From: Saprospiraceae bacterium
GTDB lineage: Bacteria > Bacteroidota > Bacteroidia > Chitinophagales > Saprospiraceae
NCBI GenBank assembly: GCA_016714445.1
Contig: JADJNF010000005.1
Span: 69,319-133,318, forward strand
Direction of reading: 5' to 3'
Length of the DNA: 64,000 bases
Shown: in pieces, positions 34,952 through 45,528 of the stretch
Layout: every line of letters begins with the position of its first letter
Numbering within the stretch: position 1 is the stretch's first letter
The notes under the pieces: model-generated
Told to the model about the DNA's origin: nothing
The model's database searches: none
The model's input: only the letters and a program-made list of their open reading frames with translations
Made by a program: the position numbers and the translations under genes

Positions 34952-36805
34952 ATGGCGGTTTTCACCGATAAGAGTACGTACAGTCCAGAGGATTTAAAGT
35001 TTGTGTCAACTATGGATATTCCTGTGTTTGACTTAAAGTCTGCAGAGGCTGCTAATACTTTTGAAACTAAGTTAAGAGAAAGGGATTTAAAAAGGGCGGA
35101 AGAAAATTTTAAATCCATAATGGATACTCAGGACCAATTATTAGGACTTCGTTATGATAATCCTGAGCAATTTGCTGTTTACGAAAAACTTAAACAGGAA
35201 GTAGGATTAACTCCTAATACGTTTGCTACTTTGGATGCAAATTCTTTGCAAAGTCCTTTTGAAGCTAGAGGTATAGGAGGTAGGCTAAAACAAATGATGG
35301 CTCGTCCAGAATTTATAGAAGTCCAAAAATCTGTATTTGATGGAGATTTATTTCGTAAGTCTGTTTCTCAAGTAGCTGACCCTGAGTTGCGGGCTAGAGC
35401 TATGCAAAGATATGAAGACTACAGGGCGGGAAAAATCCCCGCTAGTTCTTTAAATATAGGGGATTATAAATCAGTAGATTTAACAAAAGAACTTATAGAT
35501 ACTATTAAGTTAGTTCCTGAAATAACAACTTCCGATTTTTATACTAGTGAGTCAGGTAATTTAGAAGGTGTTAAAACTTCTAAACAACGTCATGCAGACG
35601 CTGTTAATAAAGCTATTTCAGACAGAATTAAAATAGATCCTAACTTTGCCGAAAATATGAAAGCAAAGGGATGGATGGATGAAGATGGTAATATTACACA
35701 AGACTTCATTGATGTTAGAGATGGTTATGTAGACCAATGGACTCAAGAGAATACTACCATAGATAATGTTAAGGAAGTTACAGAGACAGATAAAGAGAAT
35801 ACATACGGGTATGGCTCAGGTAGATTTTCTCAGAAAGATGCATCAGGAAGAATAGCTACTGCCCTTGATCGAGATTTAGAAGATAGAGGTTACGAATTAC
35901 CTGATAGAGGTACTGTGTTGAGTGCCGCAGAAAGTAGAGGACGCATAAGTTCAGCTACTAGAGATGAGCCTACTTTAGGTATTAAAATAGGTGACCCTGT
36001 ATTGGTAGGACTTGATTCTGATGGCAAACCTTATATTATAACTAAACTTAGAAAACTTACTAAAGAAGAGTTAGAGCAGCGAGAAACTGCTAAATATGCT
36101 ATGGATGTAGACTTTAATGGAGAAGCTTTTAATGACTTAACAAATTTAATAGCAGCCCCAGAAAGTGAGGGTAACTATGATGCGGTAGGTATACCTAGCG
36201 ATAAAAGTGTTGCTGTAGGTAAATATCAATTTATGTTTTCTTATTTTGCTAAAGATGTTAAGAAAATATTAGACTCTCTCGGAGTTGATTACAAAAATGT
36301 TAAGGTTAATCCTAAGATAAATAACTCATCCAAAAACATGGATACCGATATGCGTAAGTTAGCTTCCGCTTTTCTAAATAGTCCAGAAGCTCAGGAAATG
36401 TTATGGAAACAAGAATACGCCAAAGAGGTAGCAGACGCGCATGAGCTTGCGGCAAAGCTTAAGACTCACTCTGACTATAAATCTAATGATGGAGCCCCTT
36501 ACTCAATAGCCGAACTCATGTATATTAGGCATCATGAGGGATCTGTATCTAAAGCCTTGTCTTTTATTAGGAATGATAAATCTGCTCATGATACAGCTAA
36601 GAATGACTCTACTGGAGAGATTAGGAGAGCTCTAAAAAAGATAAGAGCTACTTTGAAATCAAAAGGCTATACAGGGGAGATAGACCAAGATGGAGGTATG
36701 ATGAAGACTTTTAAAGCAACTCCAATGCCAACTTTGTTACCTACAGGTACTCCTGTAGCGCAGCCTCAAGATACTTTTAATGTAATGGACATTCCTACAG
36801 AATAA
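34952..36805 (+). CDS. Ejection-type protein with C-terminal lysozyme/transglycosylase-like domain
   Basis: A 617-residue protein. Residues 1-370 are helical with several short repeats and acidic linkers. Residues ~395-550 resemble a phage-type lysozyme/transglycosylase fold: AAPESEGNYDAVG (a candidate catalytic Glu followed by GNY), then AVGKYQFMFSYF and HHEGSVSKAL. A virion-borne peptidoglycan hydrolase would let the tail cross the cell wall during ejection. It ends in a Pro/Thr-rich tail. Starts four bases after the previous gene. Confidence 0.7.
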   Translation: MAVFTDKSTYSPEDLKFVSTMDIPVFDLKSAEAANTFETKLRERDLKRAEENFKSIMDTQDQLLGLRYDNPEQFAVYEKLKQEVGLTPNTFATLDANSLQSPFEARGIGGRLKQMMARPEFIEVQKSVFDGDLFRKSVSQVADPELRARAMQRYEDYRAGKIPASSLNIGDYKSVDLTKELIDTIKLVPEITTSDFYTSESGNLEGVKTSKQRHADAVNKAISDRIKIDPNFAENMKAKGWMDEDGNITQDFIDVRDGYVDQWTQENTTIDNVKEVTETDKENTYGYGSGRFSQKDASGRIATALDRDLEDRGYELPDRGTVLSAAESRGRISSATRDEPTLGIKIGDPVLVGLDSDGKPYIITKLRKLTKEELEQRETAKYAMDVDFNGEAFNDLTNLIAAPESEGNYDAVGIPSDKSVAVGKYQFMFSYFAKDVKKILDSLGVDYKNVKVNPKINNSSKNMDTDMRKLASAFLNSPEAQEMLWKQEYAKEVADAHELAAKLKTHSDYKSNDGAPYSIAELMYIRHHEGSVSKALSFIRNDKSAHDTAKNDSTGEIRRALKKIRATLKSKGYTGEIDQDGGMMKTFKATPMPTLLPTGTPVAQPQDTFNVMDIPTE

Positions 36806-36807
36806 AC

Positions 36808-39800
36808 ATGCCAGATCCGAAATTAGGTAAATTATATGATGTGTTATCTCAGAAGGACCCTTCTGTGGTGGCAGGCTTAGACCGTGAAAATTTTATTACA
36901 AAGTTTTCAGGGGATAAAAATATGCGTAAACTATACGAAGGTCTTAAGCAAAAACGCCCTGAGTTTGTATCGGGTGTGGATGCTGATGCTTTTGTAGGTA
37001 AGTTCAAAGAAGCTGGATTTTGGGATAAGATTGGCGTCGGTTTAGGTACTGGTAAAGTCCCTGGTAAAGAGGAGGAGAAGTTAGCTCCTAGTATGAACTT
37101 CGCAGAGAAAACTGTTGCAGGTATGCTAGGATCTACTGCAGAGGCTAATGCTGCGTACGAGCAAGATTTACAAAGGCAAACTGGTGAATACTCTAAAGAG
37201 TTAGCAGATGCTGAGGCAGCTATAAGGGACCCTAATTCGTCTATGCCTATTAAGCAAGATGCTTATAATAAGTACAAAACAGCTGCAGAAAAATTAGCAG
37301 ATAAATCTAAGGCACTCCTAAGTGATTTTGATAAATTTGATGAGGCTAAGTTTGAAACTACTTTAAATACTGTTAAAGCTCTTCAAAAGCAACTTAATGC
37401 TACTTCAGATCCTTTAACAAAACAACAAATACAGGATAAGTTATCTCCTCATATGGAGTATTTATCTACACTAGAGCAATCCGATAATTTTAAGAATTAC
37501 GTAAAAGCTAATGAGGCTCTTAATAGAAGCCGTTCTTTAAGGAACGCGCTTTTCCCAGAAGCAATAAAAGAGGAGGCGGAGACTAAAGCTAAACAAACTG
37601 CAATTGATAAAGAGTCTCAAGCTACCGAAGAGTCTGGCGGAATAATTTCCAACGTTACTGAACACCTACGTAACCTTAACGTAGATGTAGCCCAATCCCT
37701 ATTTAATGTAGCTAATTCGTTAGAGGGGATGGTATCTCCTATAACTAATAAATTATTTTCCAAAGAAGCTCAAGCAGAGTATAGAGCGAAGAGGCTAGCT
37801 ACAGTAGATTCTGTTAATAATTATTTAGACTCATATAAACCTTCTGATTTAAAAGGCTCCTATAAAGAGGAGTATGTTCCATTAGCTAACGGTAAGTCTA
37901 TTGTCTATGATAATGGGCAAGTTACTTATGGTAGAGATAAGAATGGTTATATGTACGAGCCTACAGAGCAAGAAATTGCCGAGGCAGAGTTAGCTAAAGA
38001 AAGTAAGGGAGTAAAGAATAGACGAAATACTAAAGTACTTGGTGCCAATTTTCAAAAAGTAGTGGTAGATTTAGCTACTCAGATAGCTTTAGGAAGAGGT
38101 ATGGGAGCTTTAGGTGTAAACTCAGCTACAATGTCTACTAGTATCCCTACAGCTCTTCAGAGCTTCGGAGAATACTATACAGAAGCTATTAGAGCGGGAG
38201 AAGATGATACCACAGCATATGCTTCGGCAGCGGCTAAGTCCGTATCTGATGCTTTACTAGAGAACATAGGAGGTTTAGAGTCAAAGTTACTAGGTAAAGG
38301 CGTAGGTCAGCCTATTCTAAATAGAGCTAAAGCTGATGTACGTAAAAAGTTCTTAGAAGGTACTATAGGAGCCAAAGATCTCTTAGGCGAATACTCTAAA
38401 TATGTAATGAGTAAAGCTGGCGAATCTGTTAAGCAGGGTGTTGGTGAGGTGTTTGAAGAAGTTCTACAAGGTGTAGGACAAGATGCTCTAGATAACGCCA
38501 TACTTGGTTCTGATATAGATATTGTAAATAAACAAATAAAAGGTTTTGAAGAGACCGCTTTATTATCCTTTGGCGTAGGCGCTGGAGCTTCTTCTATAAA
38601 AGAATTTGCTACTGTAAACACAGATTTTAAAAAGAACATTCATGTAAATGCCCTCAACCAAATGATCCTGGATAGAGGTAATTTAGATAATATTCTAAAC
38701 AGTGCTAACGTTACAGATGAGCGCAGAGCTGCTGTGAAAGCTCAAGTTAATTATGTTACTAATGAGTTAGAAGCTAGGGGCATTTCCGATAATATACAAG
38801 CTACTGGATTAGCTAAACTTAAATGGGATTGGGAGTATGCTTTACAAGAAAAAGAAGCTGACGGTAATATGTCCGATACAGCTAAGGCTAAGTATACTGA
38901 TAAGATAAAAGAAATAGATACTGCATTAGATGAACTGGCTAAAGAGAAAACTACATCGTCTGAAACAGGCGATACTACAGAAGCTGCTGAACCTGATACT
39001 ATGGGTGGCACAGCTACTAATACAGAAGGTACTGTCGAGCCCGACGCTACTACAACTCCCTTATCAGATGATGAACTTGCTGCACAAGCAGCAGCTAAAC
39101 AAGCTGCCCAAGATCTTTTCGGAGAAGATGCCGCAGAAGATACCCCAGAAGAAGATACGTCTATAGAAAGGTCTGTAGCTCAGAGAGTGTTACTATCTGA
39201 TGTTATTGGAGATAGTTTATTTGAAGATGCTAATGGTAATGTAGGTACTATTGATATTACTGAGGAAGGAGAAGTGGAATTTTCTTATGGAAATAATGTA
39301 GTAAAATTAGGAAATACATCAGATTTAGGAGATGCCTCAGTAGCAGAGCTAGGCTTAACACCAAAACGGGTAGACGGAGAAGATTCTGGTAAAGTATTTT
39401 CTATTGGGGATACTAAATATGTTGTAGACGACCCTTCGGCTGTTACTTATGATAAGGATGGTAAGGTAGAGTCAGTGAGGGCTTTAAGAGTTGAGGACGG
39501 AAAAACTGTGGCTGTAGAATTACGAGGGCCTGAAGCTCAAGAAATTGCTTATAGAGTTAAACTAAAAGAATTATACGATAGAGATGGAGAAGAAAACACA
39601 AAGTCCAGAATCGCAGAAGCTGTTGGACAATTGGAGGAAGTATCAGGAGATGCCGATGTCGCAGAAGTTGAAGATACTAAACAAACTAGAAGAGAACTCC
39701 CAGGAACAAGCTACACCACCGAAAACGGCAGAACCTACACAATAGATTCTTACGATAAGAAAGGTAATGTCAAGTTCCAATACGAAGATCACAACGGAAA

Positions 39801-42800
39801 GACTGTTAAAGGCACTTGGGATAAAGCAGAATTTGAAGGCTTTATTGCCGACGGTACATTAACTAAGTCTAAAGGTAACCCTGCCCCAAAAATTACTTCT
39901 ACGCCTGCTAAAGGTAAGTCTACAACTACTACCGCTGAGCCAGTTACAGAAAAGACTGTATCAGAAGCTAAAGTAGCTAGTCCTAAGAAAGTCGCTGCTA
40001 TAGGTAGAATGACTATCAAAAAAGGAGATAGGGTAACTGTACGAGATAAGGAAGGTAATGTCATTAAACGTAATGTAGAGGTCTTAGAAGTTTCTCCCGA
40101 TAAGAAAACTGTTAAGACTGAATTCAAAGGTAAATTTAGCGTAGTTCCTATCGAACAGATAGAGAACTTGGACGCAAAGTCTATTACAAACGCTTATAAA
40201 GAGGCTAAAAAAAATAATACTGACCCTGAGTTAGTTGAAGCTGTAGAAGCTTTAGCCCCTAAACAAAAAACTAAGGAAAAAACTAAAGAAGCTGCCAAAG
40301 AAAGTAAGAAAGAAAGTATAGGAGAAGTTACGGAGGAAGAGTTTGTAGCTTTTAAAAATACTGGTTTAGTATCTCCAAAAAGATTAAAGAGTATTGCAGC
40401 CAAACAAGATGCTGGAGAAGCTCTTACAGAAAAAGAAAAGACCATAGCGGAGAAAAAGCAGAAAGACATTGATAAAATCAATGCTAAATACGATGCAGAA
40501 CTAAAAGCATTAGAACAACAACCTACACCAAAAGTAGAAGCAGGTAGTGTTGGTGTAGGGGGAGATGTGAAATTAGAAAAAGGCAATAAAATACAATGGA
40601 ATGTTTTTGGTAATGAAGAAAGTGGGGAATGGACTGTTGGTGAAAAAACCAAAACAAGAGGCGGTAAAGATGCAGTTGTTTTAACAAAAGTATATGTAGA
40701 ATCATCAAGTGATGGTAGGAGTTACACTAAAGAATATGCTGATGCTAACGGAATAAAATATGACAACGAAAGAACAGTTGAACACATTGTTCCATTGGAA
40801 GATTTACAATCCCTCAAAGAAACACCCAAAGCAGGTAGTGTTGGTGTAGGGGGAGATGTGGAAGCTAAAAAAGCTGATATAGAAAGAAGAAGTGGATTAA
40901 ATGGTGTAGAAGAAATAATATTTTCAAATCCCAATTTTAGACTTGAAGGTTTTGAAATAGAGGGTAATTATTGGAATGTAGTAACATCAACAGACAGAGC
41001 TAAAGTTCTTGTAAATATAAATGGTGTTATTGTGCCTTTTTATTTGACAACAGGGCAAGCAGGTAAAGGACTTGTTCCAGGATGGTATCCGTTTTTTGGA
41101 ATAGGTAAAGATGGTTGGCTTAATAAAACAGATAAGTCTGATATGGAGACTTATTATGAAAGATACTGGGGAAAAGAAACAGCAGATATTGTAAAATCTA
41201 TATCTGAGGAATTAAACAGTTTTTATGGTTCAGACCCTTCTACTTTTAAAAATGACGGAGACCCTAATGCAACTTCAAGACCTTTAACTACGTTAGCGGA
41301 TAAAGTAGAAGATTATATTAATTCAAAATTAAACTATACACCTGCAATAAATAATGCTGATGCGAGAAAAACTTTAAGAAATAATGTAGAACAATTAGGT
41401 AAAGAAATCAACGATAAATATGATGCAGAATTAGCTGCTCCACAAGTTTCTACAGATAAAAAAGCTGATATAGAAAAAAGAAGGCAAGCTGCAGCTCCTA
41501 AAGAAAAAACAAAGGAACAGTTAGAGAAAGAGGAAAGACAAAGACAATATGAAGAAGATTTAGCAGCAGCTAAGGAAAGGGCAGCTAATGCCCCTCCACC
41601 ACCTCCTGTAGTAGAGGCTCCTACAATTACTGTAGAACCTACTACTGCTAAAACAGAGTCGCCTAAAGCCCCTAAACCTAAAGTAGACACAGTGGTAAAA
41701 GCTACTGTTAAAGGTAGTAGTAAAAAATCTATCACTAAGTTTGATTTAAGGCACCTTCAAAGATTACATGCAGCTGGAGTTAAGTTTACTACAAAAGCCG
41801 CTAGAAGTGGAGGTCTTATCACTGCAAATGTAGGGGATGTTCTAATGAACAAAGATGGGGTATTCTTTACAGTACAAGATGTTAGTGGCGGCAGAGTTAC
41901 AGGTAAACTTTCTTATGTTAATGATAAAGGGTTTGTATCTGAGAATAGGAACCCTACTGATGTTCGCGTAGTAGATATATCTGATATAGATTTTCCTACA
42001 GATACTTCTTTTGATATAGATAAACAAGTAGAACAAGTAACTAAAGCTCTAGGCAAAATAGTGCCTGGACTTACTGTGAATGTATTATCTGACGCTGAGT
42101 ACAAAGCTAAATTTAAAGATAACTCAAGAGGTAAATACCAACGAAAAGACGGTAAAGTAACTATTACTATTAATAGGGATACGGCAAAAGATAACACTGT
42201 ATTTCATGAAGCTGCTCATGCTGTATTTGTTCATTACTATGGAACAAAGTCTAAGGATATACATATTATCCATAGAACTATCAGAGAGGCTTTAAATACT
42301 AGTTTGTATCCAGAAGAACAAGAACTAGCTAAGCAATTAGATAAATTTATAGAAAGAGACCCTGAGGACATTAAACCTCATGAGTATCTTGCAGAATTAG
42401 TCGGATTTCTTTCCGCTAACAGAACTAAACTAACAGGTACTACTGTAGGAGAAAGAATGGTAGAGTACTTAAACAATATGTTCGAAAAATTGTTAGGTAT
42501 AAGACCTTTTACTGCAGGCTCTGATATTAATAGTATTATAAAATTGGTTAATAACATTGCTGTTAATTTAGCCGAAGGTCAGGTTATTGAAGATACTATA
42601 GAAGCTGCTAAAGATACAGACGTAGAATTAGATTATTCTCAAAAAGAAATATCTAGTCAATTAAAGACATCTCAAAGTGTCGCAGAGAAAGAATTATTAG
42701 ATCGCCAAATTCCAAGTAATGCAAGAACAGTCAAGCTCACAAGATTATCAAAATCAGAAGAATCAGGCCGCAGTCAAAGCGGTAAAATCAATGCAGAAGC

Positions 42801-45504
42801 AACCATTATCACAAGCGGAGTTCACGAAGCAATTACAAGAGAACAAGGAATCAGCAATCCAAATGCATATGCAAAGACAAAACAACTAGAAGAGCAGGAA
42901 TTAATTCAGTACGCTCTTAAAAACGACTTAATGTTACCTCTTCCGCAAGGAGAGATAGTTGACTCAGGTAATGAGAGTGATATTTATTTAGGAAGTAACC
43001 TAAATACCTTAGTTAAAGTAAATAATGCAAACAATAATAATAGTTGGTTAGAACTATTAGATGGTATTGCTATTCACAATTCCGAGAATCCTTCTACGCC
43101 ATATACAATAACAGGATTTACTAAAAATGCTGACGGAGAATTTTCTATCGTTTTAGAACAAAATAGAATAGTAGGTAAACCTGCAGAATTTAATAAAATA
43201 CATAAGCATCTTATAAAGAGCGGCTTCAAGGTATATGGCAATGAGGGAGATGGGGTGTATTTACACAAAGGTAAAGGTATAATACTTGAAGATGTAAAAG
43301 AAGCCAATGTTATAGAGGATGGTTTAGGTAACCTCCATTTTATAGATACTGATTACTATCCGTATGTACCCTACAAAGGAGGTAGTAGGAAAGTAGAATT
43401 AGTTAAAGCTCCTGCTACAAAAGCAGCAGAGCCTCCTAAAGTTACTCCTCAAAAGCAGCTAACTTTATTTAATACTTTGTTCGGTAAAGAGAAAGGAGAG
43501 GCTACGAATAGGTTAGTAAATAGAATAAAGAAAAACATAGCTAAACGATTAGGTATCTCTGTAAATGAGTACAATGAAAGACTTGTTTGGGCGGCAGTAA
43601 AATCTATCCCAACCTCTGTCAATGAGTTAATAAACTCTATAGGAGGACTAATGGCTCAGAGAGACTTACAAGAAGCTAAGGTACTCTACCAAGAAGAATT
43701 ACTTGCTGTTAATAATACGTATACTCCTAGTAAGGCTATGTTAGCTAAGGTAGAAGGTATGACAGAGAAGGATGTTTGGTTAGCTAAACTTATAGAAACC
43801 TACCAACCTTTAAGAGATTTCATAAATAGAAATTACAGTGTACAAGTAGATCAATCGGCTAGGGAACGTGTTAATACTCTTCAAGCTAAGTTAGCTACTT
43901 TAGTTAAAGATGGTAAGAAAGATTCTGCGGAATTTGCCGACACCAAAGAAGAATTAGAAGATTATAAGTCAGTCATAGCTCAAGAGAAAAAAGGCAGAGT
44001 CAACATGGCCGCTGTTAAAACTTTTATAGCTTCTGAGTTATCTTCTATATCTAACATAGCAGAAAATTCAGATAACTACTATATCAAAGAATTTCCTCAG
44101 AATGTTATAGATGATAGGATAGACCAATATAAAAATAAGGACTACAATCCAGACGAACTACTTAGGTGGGAAGCTATGCTAGACCCACAGGTTAGGGCAG
44201 ACACTGTTGCAGCAAATGCTACAGCACAAAAAGCCGATCTAAAAGGAATCATAACCTATCTAAATAACGGAGAATACTCTCCTGAATTCGCTTTATATCT
44301 ACTCAATGATATATTAGCTTATGATTACTATACTAAAGATGGTAATGTACATAAGAGACCAAGGAAGAACGATACTATAAATTCCTTCAACCTAGTTAGC
44401 CCTATGGTTGTCGGAGGTATGTATAGAGATCACAATAGTAATTCTCAAAAATCCGCTTATCTTGAATATTTAAGTGTTAAGAAGACAGTAAAAAATGTAG
44501 ATAAAGTTTTTCTTGAAGACTACGCTAAGTACAAAGTAGCAGATACTCGTGATGGTTTTTGGGTTAAGTTTGATAAAGGTAATGAGGAACACTATTCTGA
44601 CCTACATGCAGCTGCAGCCACTACTCAAGGTACAGGTGATTGGTGTACTGGATCTAGCTTAGGTACAGCTACAGCACACTTGAATGGCGGGGATTTCTAT
44701 ATACATCTAAATAAAGAAGGTAAAGCTACATTAGCTATACGCTATGAAGAAGACCGTATAGGAGAGGAACCGAGAGGACTTTTAGATGGACAAAATGTTC
44801 GTCCTGAAGATAGTGATATACTATCAGATTTTCTACTCAATACAGCCCCAAATGGCACAGACTTCATAGATACTGTAACACAGAATAAATTAATTAAGAG
44901 GTTTCTAGATAATGGCAAGCAGCCTCTTATGGATTTGACTAAAGAGGAGTTTATCTTTATAGATACTAAGGTAAAACGACGCGGTTATAAGGAGGACCCT
45001 AATGTGGATGCCTTAGTAAGTAGTCTTACCCGCGAGGTTGCTGCCAAATCTTTTGGAATTGATATAAGCCAGGTTGTGTCTAAAGTAGAGGCATCTTCTA
45101 TAGATGATAAAAGTTCTATAGTTGTTGTGTTAGGTAAACTTTATATAGATCCTTATGAAGATGAATCAGGTTTTATTAATTTGGAGTATGCTAGAGCTGT
45201 ATCTGTGTCAGATAATTCGGTGTTTACTGCCCCTAAGTTAACCGACACTAGAAGAGTTATATTAGCTAAGAACTCTACTGCTATATTACCATCGTTGGAG
45301 CGGGCAGACTCTTTCTATGCTGAAGAAGCGTCAAAGTTAGTAGTAAATAATTTAAAGAGTGTAACTACTTTATCTGCTTATGAGTATTCTACCATAAATG
45401 CCAGTAATTTAGAAGTTATCCATGGACAACTTACCGTTAAGTTGGGAGCTAATATTAATTTCCCTAAACTACACACTGCGGATTACTGTGAATTTTTCAC
45501 TTGA
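36808..45504 (+). CDS. Giant polyvalent protein, upstream part (zincin, kinase, WCT/GGDFY domain, start of solenoid)
   Basis: A 2898-residue frame. Residues 1-72 are two tandem LYDVL...F-type repeats; ~100-330 coiled coil; ~400-620 small-residue-rich helices of membrane-active type; ~700-1480 charged linkers and small beta domains; ~1740-1920 a zincin with HEAAH (His1800) and a later HEYLAEL; ~2050-2185 a polyvalent-type kinase (SGNESDIYLG, SWLELLDGIAIHN, VLEQ, FIDTDYYPY); ~2600-2680 a domain with GTGDWCTGS, GGDFYIHL; from ~2765 beta-solenoid repeats that run up to the TGA. The same frame continues after the stop with no gap in the repeats. Likely packaged and injected, acting on host targets (proteolysis, phosphorylation). 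Domain names come from polyvalent-protein literature and memory; the rest is inference. Confidence 0.8.
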   Translation: MPDPKLGKLYDVLSQKDPSVVAGLDRENFITKFSGDKNMRKLYEGLKQKRPEFVSGVDADAFVGKFKEAGFWDKIGVGLGTGKVPGKEEEKLAPSMNFAEKTVAGMLGSTAEANAAYEQDLQRQTGEYSKELADAEAAIRDPNSSMPIKQDAYNKYKTAAEKLADKSKALLSDFDKFDEAKFETTLNTVKALQKQLNATSDPLTKQQIQDKLSPHMEYLSTLEQSDNFKNYVKANEALNRSRSLRNALFPEAIKEEAETKAKQTAIDKESQATEESGGIISNVTEHLRNLNVDVAQSLFNVANSLEGMVSPITNKLFSKEAQAEYRAKRLATVDSVNNYLDSYKPSDLKGSYKEEYVPLANGKSIVYDNGQVTYGRDKNGYMYEPTEQEIAEAELAKESKGVKNRRNTKVLGANFQKVVVDLATQIALGRGMGALGVNSATMSTSIPTALQSFGEYYTEAIRAGEDDTTAYASAAAKSVSDALLENIGGLESKLLGKGVGQPILNRAKADVRKKFLEGTIGAKDLLGEYSKYVMSKAGESVKQGVGEVFEEVLQGVGQDALDNAILGSDIDIVNKQIKGFEETALLSFGVGAGASSIKEFATVNTDFKKNIHVNALNQMILDRGNLDNILNSANVTDERRAAVKAQVNYVTNELEARGISDNIQATGLAKLKWDWEYALQEKEADGNMSDTAKAKYTDKIKEIDTALDELAKEKTTSSETGDTTEAAEPDTMGGTATNTEGTVEPDATTTPLSDDELAAQAAAKQAAQDLFGEDAAEDTPEEDTSIERSVAQRVLLSDVIGDSLFEDANGNVGTIDITEEGEVEFSYGNNVVKLGNTSDLGDASVAELGLTPKRVDGEDSGKVFSIGDTKYVVDDPSAVTYDKDGKVESVRALRVEDGKTVAVELRGPEAQEIAYRVKLKELYDRDGEENTKSRIAEAVGQLEEVSGDADVAEVEDTKQTRRELPGTSYTTENGRTYTIDSYDKKGNVKFQYEDHNGKTVKGTWDKAEFEGFIADGTLTKSKGNPAPKITSTPAKGKSTTTTAEPVTEKTVSEAKVASPKKVAAIGRMTIKKGDRVTVRDKEGNVIKRNVEVLEVSPDKKTVKTEFKGKFSVVPIEQIENLDAKSITNAYKEAKKNNTDPELVEAVEALAPKQKTKEKTKEAAKESKKESIGEVTEEEFVAFKNTGLVSPKRLKSIAAKQDAGEALTEKEKTIAEKKQKDIDKINAKYDAELKALEQQPTPKVEAGSVGVGGDVKLEKGNKIQWNVFGNEESGEWTVGEKTKTRGGKDAVVLTKVYVESSSDGRSYTKEYADANGIKYDNERTVEHIVPLEDLQSLKETPKAGSVGVGGDVEAKKADIERRSGLNGVEEIIFSNPNFRLEGFEIEGNYWNVVTSTDRAKVLVNINGVIVPFYLTTGQAGKGLVPGWYPFFGIGKDGWLNKTDKSDMETYYERYWGKETADIVKSISEELNSFYGSDPSTFKNDGDPNATSRPLTTLADKVEDYINSKLNYTPAINNADARKTLRNNVEQLGKEINDKYDAELAAPQVSTDKKADIEKRRQAAAPKEKTKEQLEKEERQRQYEEDLAAAKERAANAPPPPPVVEAPTITVEPTTAKTESPKAPKPKVDTVVKATVKGSSKKSITKFDLRHLQRLHAAGVKFTTKAARSGGLITANVGDVLMNKDGVFFTVQDVSGGRVTGKLSYVNDKGFVSENRNPTDVRVVDISDIDFPTDTSFDIDKQVEQVTKALGKIVPGLTVNVLSDAEYKAKFKDNSRGKYQRKDGKVTITINRDTAKDNTVFHEAAHAVFVHYYGTKSKDIHIIHRTIREALNTSLYPEEQELAKQLDKFIERDPEDIKPHEYLAELVGFLSANRTKLTGTTVGERMVEYLNNMFEKLLGIRPFTAGSDINSIIKLVNNIAVNLAEGQVIEDTIEAAKDTDVELDYSQKEISSQLKTSQSVAEKELLDRQIPSNARTVKLTRLSKSEESGRSQSGKINAEATIITSGVHEAITREQGISNPNAYAKTKQLEEQELIQYALKNDLMLPLPQGEIVDSGNESDIYLGSNLNTLVKVNNANNNNSWLELLDGIAIHNSENPSTPYTITGFTKNADGEFSIVLEQNRIVGKPAEFNKIHKHLIKSGFKVYGNEGDGVYLHKGKGIILEDVKEANVIEDGLGNLHFIDTDYYPYVPYKGGSRKVELVKAPATKAAEPPKVTPQKQLTLFNTLFGKEKGEATNRLVNRIKKNIAKRLGISVNEYNERLVWAAVKSIPTSVNELINSIGGLMAQRDLQEAKVLYQEELLAVNNTYTPSKAMLAKVEGMTEKDVWLAKLIETYQPLRDFINRNYSVQVDQSARERVNTLQAKLATLVKDGKKDSAEFADTKEELEDYKSVIAQEKKGRVNMAAVKTFIASELSSISNIAENSDNYYIKEFPQNVIDDRIDQYKNKDYNPDELLRWEAMLDPQVRADTVAANATAQKADLKGIITYLNNGEYSPEFALYLLNDILAYDYYTKDGNVHKRPRKNDTINSFNLVSPMVVGGMYRDHNSNSQKSAYLEYLSVKKTVKNVDKVFLEDYAKYKVADTRDGFWVKFDKGNEEHYSDLHAAAATTQGTGDWCTGSSLGTATAHLNGGDFYIHLNKEGKATLAIRYEEDRIGEEPRGLLDGQNVRPEDSDILSDFLLNTAPNGTDFIDTVTQNKLIKRFLDNGKQPLMDLTKEEFIFIDTKVKRRGYKEDPNVDALVSSLTREVAAKSFGIDISQVVSKVEASSIDDKSSIVVVLGKLYIDPYEDESGFINLEYARAVSVSDNSVFTAPKLTDTRRVILAKNSTAILPSLERADSFYAEEASKLVVNNLKSVTTLSAYEYSTINASNLEVIHGQLTVKLGANINFPKLHTADYCEFFT
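40538..40860 (+). repeat. Exact 32-bp linker repeat inside the giant gene
   Basis: Positions 40538-40569 and 40829-40860 are identical (encoding GSVGVGGDV with flanks). Two other linker motifs also recur: K-K-A-D-I-E-R/K-R-R (40866 and 41458) and YDAEL (about 40490 and 41419). They bracket small domains. Confidence 0.85.
45502..45504 (+). other. Single in-frame TGA inside a ~15-kb open frame
   Basis: TGA follows ACT and precedes GACTCT. The frame is open for 2898 codons before and 2093 codons after it, in the same phase. The repeat array continues directly across it. Confidence 0.85.
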
Positions 45505-45528
45505 GACTCTATCAGTGCTGCTTATAGA

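Noticed and set aside
45502..45504. Selenocysteine or TGA-to-Trp recoding of the whole genome
   Set aside because: TGA ends several other genes with normal spacing (21562, 23361, 31760) and other long frames have no internal TGA, so recoding is not general. Only a weak 5-bp hairpin follows this TGA, far short of a SECIS element.
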